64,000 bases of DNA. It comes from Bacillus hominis (GTDB lineage Bacteria > Bacillota > Bacilli > Bacillales > Bacillaceae_G). The stretch is from positions 1 through 64,000 of the forward strand of contig NZ_BOQD01000007.1 of assembly GCF_018332515.1 (NCBI RefSeq). Reading direction: 5' to 3'. A model generated the notes under the pieces. That model did not search any database. It saw nothing but the letters and a program-made list of their open reading frames with translations, and was not told where the DNA came from. Made by a program: the position numbers and the translations under genes. Positions 1 to 7,447 of the stretch are shown piece after piece. Numbering within the stretch: position 1 is the first letter of the stretch; every line of letters starts with the position of its first letter.

Positions 1-124
1 ATATAATTCAATTATTATGTATATAAGTAAGAAATTTATATTATTCTATGAAAAATACACTTTTATTTTTTAACGACAGATTATGTCTAGAAATCACAAA
101 ATAACAAAAAAACCCCTCCACCAA

Positions 125-158
125 TTGACACACTTTCCTATTGGATATGCATTATACT
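125..158 (+). promoter_or_regulatory. spoIIG promoter, SigA type with 22-bp spacer
   Basis: TTGACA (125-130) and TATACT (153-158) are separated by 22 bp instead of the usual 17. The B. subtilis spoIIG promoter has the same two hexamers and spacing and depends on phosphorylated Spo0A. A near-consensus 0A box on the minus strand (TGTCGTT, complement of 72-78) lies about 90 bp upstream of the expected start site. The Spo0A dependence here is inferred from that homology. Confidence 0.75.
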
Positions 159-188
159 AGTCTCAACTTAAAAAAAGAGGTGAATTGT

Positions 189-1106
189 TTGGTTGTTTAC
201 GCCGACATTGTTTGGTTGTTAAACGCCTGCATTGATTTTCTTTTACTTTTATTAACAGCCACCGTGTTAAAAAAGAGAATCAAAAGATGGAGGCTTGTGT
301 TAGGGGCATTTATAGGTTCAACTATTGTTATTTTCGCCTTTACGCCTTTTGCTTCTATGATGACACATCCAATTATGAAACTATTGTACTCGTTACTTAT
401 TGTGTATACAGCATTTGGGTTTTCAACATTTAGAAATTATACACAAACTGTTTTTACTTTCTATTTTGTAACCTTTATGGTTGGTGGAGGATTAATTGGA
501 ACGCATTACTTTTTGCAAACGAACGAAATGGTAAATGGGTTAGTTCAATCTAAATCAGTTTCTTACGGTGATCCAATTAGTTGGTTGTTTGTTATTTTTG
601 GTTTTCCAGTAATTTATTATTTTTCTAAAAAGCGTATAGAAAGCGTAGAGGTCACAAAGATACACTATGATCAAATCGTGAAAGTGAAAATTCAATTAGC
701 TGGAGAGGAACTAGAACTAGCAGGTCTAATTGATAGTGGGAACCAACTTTATGACCCGTTAACAAAAACACCCGTTATGATTATGCATATTTCATCATTA
801 GAACATTGTTTGCCAACTTGGTTAACAGAACAAATTTATTCCAAAATAGAAATTCCTCAAATACCAGAAAATGATTTCGGATGGGCGACGAAACTGCGTT
901 TAATTCCTTTCCGAGCAGTAGGAGTAGAGAATCAATTTTTATGGGCAATTAAGCCAGATTGTGTGCAAGTTTATCATGAAGGGAGTTTGGTTGTTGTAAA
1001 CAAAGTACTGATTGGATTAAATACACAACAATTATCTACCAATGGAGAGTATCAATGCATTGTACATCCGAAAATGTTGATTTCGCAAAAGATGGTAATT
1101 GCTTAA
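189..1106 (+). CDS. spoIIGA: SpoIIGA, membrane protease that processes pro-SigmaE
   Basis: Sporulation aspartic-type protease that removes the pro-sequence of SigmaE in the mother cell after a signal from the forespore. The N-terminal half is strongly hydrophobic with about five membrane segments. The C-terminal half is soluble and contains LIDSGNQL, which fits the aspartic protease DSG motif. I chose the TTG at 189 because AGAGGTG lies 6 bases upstream and the product (305 aa, starting at [11 protein letters not shown]) matches the family start and length. An ATG-containing extension to 141 would overlap the promoter. sigE follows after 19 bases, as in the classical spoIIG operon. Confidence 0.93.
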   Translation: MVVYADIVWLLNACIDFLLLLLTATVLKKRIKRWRLVLGAFIGSTIVIFAFTPFASMMTHPIMKLLYSLLIVYTAFGFSTFRNYTQTVFTFYFVTFMVGGGLIGTHYFLQTNEMVNGLVQSKSVSYGDPISWLFVIFGFPVIYYFSKKRIESVEVTKIHYDQIVKVKIQLAGEELELAGLIDSGNQLYDPLTKTPVMIMHISSLEHCLPTWLTEQIYSKIEIPQIPENDFGWATKLRLIPFRAVGVENQFLWAIKPDCVQVYHEGSLVVVNKVLIGLNTQQLSTNGEYQCIVHPKMLISQKMVIA

Positions 1107-1125
1107 TTATGAGAGGCGGGATAAT

Positions 1126-1845
1126 ATGGTGAAATTTAAATTTTATTTGGTATACCTTTGGTATAAAGTATTGCTGAAATTAGGAATTAAGACCGATGAA
1201 ATTTATTATATTGGCGGAAGTGAAGCGTTGCCACCGCCGTTAACGAAAGAAGAAGAGGCAGTTCTTTTGAATAAATTACCAAATGGAGATCAAGCTGCAA
1301 GGTCGATGCTTATTGAACGTAACCTACGGCTTGTTGTATATATAGCAAGAAAATTTGAAAATACAGGGATCAATATTGAGGATTTGATTAGTATAGGAAC
1401 AATTGGTCTTATTAAGGCAGTGAATACATTTAATCCAGAAAAGAAAATAAAATTAGCAACATATGCATCTCGTTGTATAGAAAATGAGATTTTAATGCAT
1501 TTGCGTCGAAATAATAAAAACCGTTCGGAAGTTTCTTTTGATGAACCGCTTAATATAGATTGGGATGGAAATGAACTGTTATTATCAGATGTTTTAGGTA
1601 CAGATGATGACATTATTACAAAAGATTTAGAAGCTACTGTAGATCGTCATCTTTTAATGAAAGCATTGCATCAATTAAATGATCGTGAAAAACAAATTAT
1701 GGAGCTACGGTTTGGGCTCGCTGGTGAAGAAGAAAAGACACAAAAAGACGTGGCTGATATGCTTGGAATTTCACAGTCTTATATTTCTCGTTTGGAAAAA
1801 AGAATTATAAAAAGATTGCGAAAAGAATTTAATAAAATGGTGTGA
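1126..1845 (+). CDS. sigE: RNA polymerase sigma factor SigmaE precursor
   Basis: Early mother-cell sporulation sigma factor, made as an inactive membrane-associated precursor. The product is 239 aa, the same length as B. subtilis SigE. The N-terminal amphipathic pro-region (about 27 residues, up to DEIYYIGG) is present. It is followed by sigma region 2 ([17 protein letters not shown], then [14 protein letters not shown]) and region 4 with a helix-turn-helix near the C-terminus ([19 protein letters not shown]). The ATG at 1126 has the GAGGCGGG ribosome site; an upstream in-frame start at 1099 would overlap spoIIGA. It is co-transcribed with spoIIGA, its processing protease. Confidence 0.97.
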   Translation: MVKFKFYLVYLWYKVLLKLGIKTDEIYYIGGSEALPPPLTKEEEAVLLNKLPNGDQAARSMLIERNLRLVVYIARKFENTGINIEDLISIGTIGLIKAVNTFNPEKKIKLATYASRCIENEILMHLRRNNKNRSEVSFDEPLNIDWDGNELLLSDVLGTDDDIITKDLEATVDRHLLMKALHQLNDREKQIMELRFGLAGEEEKTQKDVADMLGISQSYISRLEKRIIKRLRKEFNKMV

Positions 1846-1846
1846 A

Positions 1847-1889
1847 GAATAAGACCAGCCTGGATCCAGGCTGGTCTTATTCTCTTTTG
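1847..1889 (+). terminator. Intrinsic terminator after sigE
   Basis: A perfect 36-bp palindrome (1847-1882, centred on GGATCC) starts two bases after the sigE stop and is followed by a short T-rich run (TCTTTTGTTG). It separates the spoIIG operon from sigG. Confidence 0.85.
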
Positions 1890-1936
1890 TTGCATTAGGA
1901 AATGTAACGTTTATGAAAAATGATGAGAAAAGCATA

Positions 1937-1966
1937 TGCATAAAATCCCCTTCAAAGGAAATACTT
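1937..1966 (+). promoter_or_regulatory. Possible SigmaG/SigmaF-type promoter of sigG
   Basis: TGCATA (1937-1942) and AATACTT (1960-1966) are 17 bp apart. This resembles the forespore sigma consensus (TGnATA, then CATACTA about 17-18 bp on). SigmaF/SigmaG control of spoIIIG is known in B. subtilis. The match is imperfect and based on eye only. Confidence 0.35.
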
Positions 1967-2002
1967 TACACTGTACAGCAACTCCCGATAGGAGGGAACA
2001 CT

Positions 2003-2782
2003 TTGACGAGAAACAAAGTAGAAATTTGCGGTGTTGATACAGCTAAACTTCCAGTACTAAAAAATGAAGAGATGCGTAAATTATTTCGTGAAATGCAAAG
2101 TGGAGAGATAAGCGCAAGAGAGAAATTAGTGAATGGAAACTTACGTCTTGTACTGAGCGTCATCCAAAGATTTAATAACAGAGGAGAATATGTTGATGAT
2201 TTATTTCAAGTCGGCTGCATTGGACTTATGAAATCCATTGATAACTTTGATTTAGGCCAAAATGTTAAATTTTCAACGTATGCTGTGCCGATGATTATTG
2301 GGGAAATACGCAGATATTTGCGTGATAACAATCCAATTCGCGTATCTCGCTCATTACGCGATATTGCGTATAAAGCATTGCAAGTAAGAGAAAAGTTGAT
2401 TGCTGAAAATTCAAAAGAACCAACAGCAATGGATATTGCGAAAGTTCTTGAAGTGACACATGAAGAGATTGTTTTTGCACTAGATGCGATTCAAGATCCG
2501 GTTTCATTATTTGAACCGATTTATAACGATGGAGGAGATCCTATCTTTGTTATGGATCAATTAAGTGATGAAAAACAAAAGGACGAGCAGTGGGTTGAAG
2601 AACTGGCGTTGAAAGAAGGAATGAAGCGTTTAAATGATCGTGAAAAAATGATTATTCGAAAACGTTTCTTCCAAGGAAAGACACAGATGGAAGTTGCCGA
2701 AGAAATTGGGATTTCTCAAGCGCAAGTATCACGTTTGGAGAAGTCTGCTATTAAGCAAATGAATAAGACGATTCAAGGATAA
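2003..2782 (+). CDS. sigG: RNA polymerase sigma factor SigmaG
   Basis: Late forespore sporulation sigma factor. The 259-aa product agrees with the 260-aa B. subtilis SigG and is near identical to it over long stretches. Region 2 (NGNLRLVLSVIQRFNNRGEYVDDLFQ, written in part) is followed by region 3 and a region 4 helix-turn-helix near the C-terminus (EVAEEIGISQAQVSRLEK). The TTG start at 2003 has GGAGGGA 5 bases upstream. The open frame extends back to 1913, but the added 30 residues are not part of the family and would overlap the likely promoter. It lies alone between two terminators, fitting timing different from sigE. Confidence 0.96.
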   Translation: MTRNKVEICGVDTAKLPVLKNEEMRKLFREMQSGEISAREKLVNGNLRLVLSVIQRFNNRGEYVDDLFQVGCIGLMKSIDNFDLGQNVKFSTYAVPMIIGEIRRYLRDNNPIRVSRSLRDIAYKALQVREKLIAENSKEPTAMDIAKVLEVTHEEIVFALDAIQDPVSLFEPIYNDGGDPIFVMDQLSDEKQKDEQWVEELALKEGMKRLNDREKMIIRKRFFQGKTQMEVAEEIGISQAQVSRLEKSAIKQMNKTIQG

Positions 2783-2813
2783 GGCTCTCACCAGTTATGG
2801 TGAGGCCTTTTTA
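2782..2813 (+). terminator. Intrinsic terminator after sigG
   Basis: AAGGCTCTCACC pairs with GGTGAGGCCTT (one bulged base) around an AGTTAT loop, followed by TTTTTAT, directly after the sigG stop. Confidence 0.85.
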
Positions 2814-2898
2814 TATATAATATTTTGCGCTCATAGTAGAGTGGGTAGGTTCATATAATGAAAATAAAATGAATGTTCTATTAGTAGCGGTTATATAC

Positions 2899-3038
2899 TG
2901 TTTATCCGCTTCAAAATTAGGCTGAAGTAAAAAGTTAGATGGAAGTGGGAACTGCCCGTAAAAGTCCGATTAGCATGGGTTAATAATCAGTAGGGATGGG
3001 GGAAATCCCGCTGATTAAGGTTTTACTTTATTTGAGAG
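2899..3038 (+). repeat. Intergenic repeat, copy A (resembles B. cereus-group bcr-type elements)
   Basis: The segment from AACTGCCCGTAAA at 2950 to about 3038 is clearly homologous to 52592-52682. Shared landmarks in order are AACTGCCCGTAAA, CCGATT, TAATAATCAGT, CTGATTA and a TTT.CTTTAT end. The inner ATCAGT...CTGATTA parts form a hairpin. Copy A has about 40 extra bases after a TTTATCCGC start. The B. cereus group is known for short imperfect intergenic repeats (bcr families); I cannot assign the family. The rest of the sigG-ylmC gap shows nothing I can name. Confidence 0.65.
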
Positions 3039-3075
3039 CGTACTTACGATTCATGATATAAGGGAGAGGATGAAT

Positions 3076-3354
3076 ATGATACGGATTTCGGAGTTTCAAA
3101 TGAAGGATGTTGTAAATGTTTCAGATGGAAAGAGGCTTGGGAATATTGGAGATATTGATATTGATATAGACACAGGAAAGATTAGGGCGGTTATTATTTC
3201 TAAGCAGGCACGAATGCTTGGACTCTTTGGGAAGGAAGTAGAATTAGTAATTCCATGGGAACAAATTATGAAAATTGGAGAAGATGTCATACTTGTAAAA
3301 GTAGATCATGTTAATTCTGTAACAGAATCAATACAAACACCGACAATTTCATAA
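3076..3354 (+). CDS. ylmC: YlmC/YmxH-family PRC-barrel protein
   Basis: A 92-aa single PRC-barrel-like domain protein of the YlmC/YmxH family, found next to sigG in Bacillus. Its molecular role is not established. The sequence shows the typical ISEFQMKDVVNVSDGKRLG start, the GDIDIDIDTGKI turn and the FGKEVELVIPWEQI strand region. I prefer the ATG at 3076: GGGAGAGG ends 6 bases before it, whereas the ATG at 3070 abuts the ribosome site. It starts the ylm cluster but is separated from the next gene by a terminator-like hairpin. Confidence 0.85.
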   Translation: MIRISEFQMKDVVNVSDGKRLGNIGDIDIDIDTGKIRAVIISKQARMLGLFGKEVELVIPWEQIMKIGEDVILVKVDHVNSVTESIQTPTIS

Positions 3355-3384
3355 AGAATATTACAAATTCCTCTTTTTTTTCTG

Positions 3385-3413
3385 TTGGCATTATGAAAAA
3401 ATAAAAGTATGGT
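3385..3413 (+). promoter_or_regulatory. Candidate SigA promoter for the pgeF-ylmE-sepF cluster
   Basis: TTGGCA (3385-3390) and TATGGT (3408-3413) are 17 bp apart, with TAAAAT overlapping just downstream. It would transcribe pgeF (ylmD) and the genes after it. The -10 box lies inside a terminator-like hairpin (see that entry). Confidence 0.5.
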
Positions 3414-3442
3414 AAAATAGACAGGAAGTACCATGCTTTTTT
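3406..3442 (+). terminator. Terminator-like hairpin after ylmC
   Basis: AGTATGGTA (3406-3414) can pair with TACCATGCT (3429-3437), with one G-U pair and a 14-base loop, followed by TTTTTT. The loop is large and the stem overlaps the candidate promoter, so the assignment is moderate. Confidence 0.5.
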
Positions 3443-3470
3443 CTGTTATTTTAATTAAAAGGAGCCCTTT

Positions 3471-4280
3471 ATGAGAGAACCATTTAAATATGTGGACGGT
3501 ATACTGTATATACAAGCGTGGAAAGAACTTGGAAACATTACTGCTGGATTTACGACAAAAGATGGTGGGGTAAGTACAGGCTCCTTTCATGCGATGAATT
3601 TAGGATTACATGTGAATGATAACGTGGAGAATGTTCATGAAAACAGACGCATTTTAGCGGATAAGTTACAAAAACCATTAGAAAAATGGATTTGTTCTGA
3701 ACAAGTTCATGATCATCATGTTGAAAAAGTAGGGCAACAAGAAAAAGGAAAAGGCGTCTATTCATATGAAGACGGTATTCCAAAAACGGATGGCATTTAT
3801 ACAACTAATACAGATGTACTCTTAACATCTTGTTACGCGGATTGTGTTCCACTCTATTTTTATGCACCATCACATGGTATGATAGGACTTGCGCATGCTG
3901 GATGGAAAGGGACTGTAACAGAGATTGCGAAAGAAATGATTCAAAAGTGGAATGCAGAAGGTGTTTCAAGTGATGAGATTCATGTCGCAATTGGTCCTGC
4001 AATCGGATCGTGTTGTTATGTTGTTGATGATCGTGTATTAACAGCAGCACAGCAAGTAGTAAACGGATCTGTTCCTCATAAAGTAATTTCTGATGGTCAG
4101 TATGCAATTAATTTAAAAGAAGTTAATCGTATATTATGTGTACAAGCAGGCATAAAAGAAGAACATATTGTAATGTCATCTCTTTGTACAAGCTGTGAAG
4201 AACAATTATTTTTCTCTCATCGTCGTGATCAAGGTAAGACGGGGAGAATGTTGAGTTTCATAGGTTTTAAGGGGGAGTGA
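3471..4280 (+). CDS. ylmD: PgeF/YfiH-type multicopper-like polyphenol oxidase (YlmD)
   Basis: Member of the YfiH/PgeF/LACC1 family. These proteins were first called laccases and later shown to act on purine nucleosides (adenosine deaminase and phosphorylase activities). The 269-aa product has the expected metal/active-site motifs: CYADCVPLYF, HAGWKGT and SHRRD near the C-terminus. ATG 3471 is preceded by AAGGAG. It overlaps or abuts ylmE, and this pairing with ylmE and sepF is conserved in Bacillus. The link between nucleoside chemistry and cell division is unclear. Confidence 0.9.
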   Translation: MREPFKYVDGILYIQAWKELGNITAGFTTKDGGVSTGSFHAMNLGLHVNDNVENVHENRRILADKLQKPLEKWICSEQVHDHHVEKVGQQEKGKGVYSYEDGIPKTDGIYTTNTDVLLTSCYADCVPLYFYAPSHGMIGLAHAGWKGTVTEIAKEMIQKWNAEGVSSDEIHVAIGPAIGSCCYVVDDRVLTAAQQVVNGSVPHKVISDGQYAINLKEVNRILCVQAGIKEEHIVMSSLCTSCEEQLFFSHRRDQGKTGRMLSFIGFKGE

Positions 4281-4285
4281 AGCAA

Positions 4286-4960
4286 GTGACAGTGCAAGGG
4301 AATTTAGCAGCTGTAAACGAAACAATTAAAGAATCTTGTGCACGAGCTGGACGTTCGATGAAAGATATTAAGCTCGTTGCAGTTACAAAAACTGTAGGAA
4401 TTGAAAAAACAAGCGAAGTAATTGAAGCGGGAATTATTGATTTAGGTGAAAATAGAAATGAAGGTTTCTTACAAAAATACGAGCATTTCGGTTCAAAAGT
4501 GAATTGGCATTTTATTGGCTCATTGCAAACGAGAAAAGTAAAAGAAATCATTAATGAGATTGATTATTTACATTCATTAGATCGTCTCTCGCTTGCAAAA
4601 GAAATTCAAAAACGTGCTGATAAGAAAGTTAAATGCTTTATTCAAGTGAAAACATCATCTGAAGAATCAAAGCAAGGATTGGCGATAGAAGAAACAATTT
4701 CTTTTATTCAAAGTTTACAAGAATTGGATAAGATTGAAGTGGTAGGATTAATGACAATGGCTCCGTTTACAGGAGAAGAGGAAGAAATCCGTCGCTGCTT
4801 TAAGGAATTGCGAATGCTACAAACAGAGGTGCAGGAGCTAGAATTATTACATGCACCATGTAAAGAGTTATCAATGGGAATGTCAAATGATTACACGATT
4901 GCAATTGAGGAAGGCGCTACATATATTCGTTTGGGAACGGTTTTAGTAGGAAAAGCGTAA
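4286..4960 (+). CDS. ylmE: YggS/PLPBP-family pyridoxal phosphate homeostasis protein
   Basis: PLP-binding single-barrel protein of the YggS/PROSC family, thought to buffer pyridoxal phosphate rather than catalyse a reaction. Family marks are KLVAVTKTV near residue 35 (PLP lysine), [36 protein letters not shown] and the final [10 protein letters not shown]. About 224 aa. I chose the GTG at 4286 because the GGGGGAG ribosome site lies 8 bases upstream. The GTG at 4277 would add three residues, overlap the ylmD stop and sit too close to it. Confidence 0.9.
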
Positions 4961-4979
4961 GAGGAAGGAGAAAGTTATT

Positions 4980-5450
4980 ATGAGTTGGTCAAAAGTAAAA
5001 TACTTCTTTTTTGACACACCGGAAGAAAAAGAAGCAGCTCAATATAGTTATGAAAAGGAGCAAACAGACATGAAAAAGCAACAAGATCCCCCAGAACAAC
5101 AAGATGTTCCGTTTGCGAAAGTGCAACCGAAGCAAAATGTAGTGAGTATTGAAACAGCGAAGCAATCTTCAAAAGTTGTTTTACTAGAACCACGCACATA
5201 TTCGGAAGCACAAGGCATTTCGGATCACTTAAAAGGTAGACGAGCTGTTGTAATTAATTTGCAAAGAATGTCTACAGATCAAGCTGTACGTATCGTTGAC
5301 TTTTTAAGTGGTACTGTATACGCTATAGGCGGGGATATTCAAAAAATAGGCCCGAAAACATTTATGTGTACACCTGAAAATGTTGATATCGTTGGTGCGA
5401 TTTCAGAGTTATTCGGTGAAGAAGAAGAGACAAATATAAAGAGGTGGTAA
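4980..5450 (+). CDS. sepF: Cell division protein SepF
   Basis: FtsZ-associated protein that tethers the Z-ring to the membrane and shapes septa. The 156-aa product has an amphipathic N-terminal membrane-binding region ([11 protein letters not shown]), a charged and glutamine-rich linker to about residue 60, and the conserved C-terminal domain ([13 protein letters not shown], then [12 protein letters not shown], then [17 protein letters not shown]). ATG 4980 follows GAGGAAGGAG. It lies between ylmE and ylmG, as in B. subtilis. Confidence 0.96.
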
Positions 5451-5456
5451 TACGCC

Positions 5457-5720
5457 ATGACAACAATTTTAACAGTGTTAGTTACTGCTATCGAGATTTA
5501 CTCGTGGGCACTAATTATTTACATTCTCCTATCATGGTTTCCTGGAGCAAAGGAATCAGCTTTTGGAGATTTTCTTGCACGTATTTGTGAACCGTATTTA
5601 GAGCCGTTTAGGAGGTTTATTCCACCATTTGGTATGATTGATATTTCTCCACTTGTTGCTATTATTGCCTTGAAACTTGCTAGAGGTGGTTTAGTGAGTT
5701 TATTCAACTATTTTTTATAG
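5457..5720 (+). CDS. ylmG: YggT-family membrane protein YlmG
   Basis: An 87-aa protein with two hydrophobic segments (residues about 5-25 and 60-85) around the conserved loop ICEPYLEPFRRFIPP of the YggT family. Relatives are linked to membrane or plastid division, but the biochemical function is not known. GAGGTGG lies 9 bases before the ATG, and the gene starts 7 bases after sepF, indicating co-transcription. Confidence 0.92.
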   Translation: MTTILTVLVTAIEIYSWALIIYILLSWFPGAKESAFGDFLARICEPYLEPFRRFIPPFGMIDISPLVAIIALKLARGGLVSLFNYFL

Positions 5721-5735
5721 TGTGAGGTTAAATAC

Positions 5736-6503
5736 ATGAGCATCTACGAGCATTTTAGACCTGATGAAGAGGTCTTTGTGGATAAAGTATTAGAGTGGAA
5801 ACAGGCTGCTGAGTACCATCAAGTCAAGTTAACAGATTTTCTTGATCCAAGACAGCAACAAATTGTTTCTATGGTAATAGGGCAAGGAGATGTAGCTGTA
5901 CGCTTTGATGGTGTGATGCCTGAATCCGAACGAAAAAGAGCACTAATTTATCCAGATTATCTAGAATTAAATGAAGAGGAATTTCAAGTAGAAGTATTAG
6001 AAATTGACTATCCTTCCAAGTTTTTCACGCTAGAACATAGGCAAATATTAGGTGCATTCATGTCGCTTGGTTTAACAAGGGAAAAATGTGGTGATATTTT
6101 GCTTCAAGAAGATCGTGCCCAAATTGCAGTTGCAAAAGAAGTTGTATCTTATATTGAAATGAACTTACAATCAATAGGGAAAATGAAAGTTACACTCTCT
6201 CCTATACAAGTAGAGAAAATATTGCAGGTAAGTGAAAAATGGGGAGAAAAATCTGGGACTGTTTCGTCACTGCGGCTAGATGTTTTATTAGCTGAAATGC
6301 TACATATATCTAGGCAGAAAGTACAACCTCTCATAAAAAATGGACTAGTAAAAGTCAATTGGAAAACAGTAGAGCAAACTTCTTATGAATGTTATCCAGG
6401 AGATGTTTATTCAGTGAGAGGGTATGGACGAAGTAAATTATTTTCTGTAGAAGGTAGAACAAAACGCGACAAATGGAGAATTTTGTATGGTATACTAAAA
6501 TGA
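5736..6503 (+). CDS. ylmH: S4-domain RNA-binding protein YlmH
   Basis: A 255-aa protein with a C-terminal S4 RNA-binding domain (from about residue 180: LRLDVLLAEMLHISRQKVQPLI, shown in part) and an N-terminal YlmH-specific domain. B. subtilis YlmH has been reported to bind 50S-peptidyl-tRNA and to act in ribosome-associated quality control; this is recalled knowledge. The position between ylmG and divIVA is conserved. The gap to divIVA has a TATAAT at 6548, but I found no convincing -35 for it. Confidence 0.92.
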   Translation: MSIYEHFRPDEEVFVDKVLEWKQAAEYHQVKLTDFLDPRQQQIVSMVIGQGDVAVRFDGVMPESERKRALIYPDYLELNEEEFQVEVLEIDYPSKFFTLEHRQILGAFMSLGLTREKCGDILLQEDRAQIAVAKEVVSYIEMNLQSIGKMKVTLSPIQVEKILQVSEKWGEKSGTVSSLRLDVLLAEMLHISRQKVQPLIKNGLVKVNWKTVEQTSYECYPGDVYSVRGYGRSKLFSVEGRTKRDKWRILYGILK

Positions 6504-6592
6504 TTGGTTTTTTAGAAGGAAATCCTCCTATTTTGTCGAAGAAAAGATATAATTGAAAGAGGAAATTTAGATAACTATTTGGAGGTGGCGTT

Positions 6593-7099
6593 GTGCCGTT
6601 AACACCATTAGACATTCATAACAAAGAATTTGGTCGCGGATTCCGTGGCTACGATGAAGATCAAGTAAATGAATTTCTTGATCAAATCATCAAAGATTAT
6701 GAATTAGTCATTCGTGAGAAAAAAGCTTTAGAAGAAAAGGTTGCACAATTAGAAGGAAAGTTAGATCATTTTTCTAATATTGAAGACACGCTGAACAAAT
6801 CTATCATTGTCGCACAAGAAGCTGCTGAAGAAGTGAAGCGTAATGCACAAAAAGAAGCGAAATTAATTGTACGTGAAGCTGAAAAGAATGCAGATCGTAT
6901 CATTAACGAAGCGTTAGTGAAATCAAGAAAAGTTGCTTTTGATATTGAAGAGTTGAAGAAACAAGCGAAAGTATTCCGAACTCGTTTCCGTATGTTATTA
7001 GAAACACAACTTGAAATGTTAAACAACGATGATTGGGATAAACTAATTGAGTTAGAAGACGAAGTGGACGAGCTGTTGAAAAAAGAAGAAACAGTGTAA
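6593..7099 (+). CDS. divIVA: DivIVA, polar and septal scaffold protein
   Basis: Coiled-coil protein that recognises negatively curved membrane and recruits Min, chromosome-anchoring and cell-wall factors. The 168-aa product begins with the lipid-binding domain (PLTPLDIHNKEFGRGFRGYD, then DEDQVNEFLDQI) and continues as long charged heptads to the end. The GTG start at 6593 is preceded by TTTGGAGGTGG. It ends the ylm division cluster; the ileS promoter begins just after its stop. Confidence 0.97.
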   Translation: MPLTPLDIHNKEFGRGFRGYDEDQVNEFLDQIIKDYELVIREKKALEEKVAQLEGKLDHFSNIEDTLNKSIIVAQEAAEEVKRNAQKEAKLIVREAEKNADRIINEALVKSRKVAFDIEELKKQAKVFRTRFRMLLETQLEMLNNDDWDKLIELEDEVDELLKKEETV

Positions 7100-7101
7100 G
7101 C

Positions 7102-7130
7102 TTGACGTTTTTCTCATTATTACATATAAT
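7102..7130 (+). promoter_or_regulatory. SigA promoter of the ileS T-box transcript
   Basis: TTGACG (7102-7107) and TATAAT (7125-7130) with a 17-bp spacer. It lies immediately after the divIVA stop and about 310 bases before the ileS start, the right place for a T-box leader. Confidence 0.85.
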
Positions 7131-7136
7131 TTTAAA

Positions 7137-7400
7137 CAACATATTTATTAAGAAAAACGAAGATAGGGATAAGTACCTTTTTCATACCTTATATAGCGAA
7201 CTGAGGATAGTGTAAGCTCAGGATAAGGAGATAATGGGAATATCACCCTGGAGTTCCGCGCTGAACAAATTTAGTAAGCGTAGGCGTATATTCGCGTTAA
7301 GAATATAAAGAGGACCTTATGCATTTGTATATGGTCTACTAGGGTGGTACCGCGGGAGACTTTCTCGTCCCTTTTTGGGGATGAGAGGTCTCTTTTTTAT
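7137..7400 (+). promoter_or_regulatory. Isoleucine T-box riboswitch of ileS
   Basis: The leader senses uncharged tRNA-Ile. The conserved T-box core AGGGTGGTACCGCGG is at 7341-7355. The likely specifier codon ATC (7242-7244) sits in GGGAATATCACCCTGG of Stem I and matches isoleucine. A terminator follows (about 7355-7397: GAGAC...TTCTCGTCCC paired with GGGGATGAGAGGTCTC, then TTTTTT). The T-box core overlaps the 5' side needed for the alternative antiterminator. Confidence 0.95.
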
Positions 7401-7447
7401 TCCCTTTTTTAAGGTCTGTCGTTTATATATTTAAGGAGGAATTGAGC

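Noticed and set aside
141-188. Upstream extension of SpoIIGA to an in-frame codon at 141
   Set aside because: It would overlap the -10 box of the spoIIG promoter and adds residues not seen in the family; TTG 189 has a proper ribosome site.
6548-6553. TATAAT before divIVA as a promoter
   Set aside because: No -35-like hexamer lies 16-18 bp upstream, so I did not list it.
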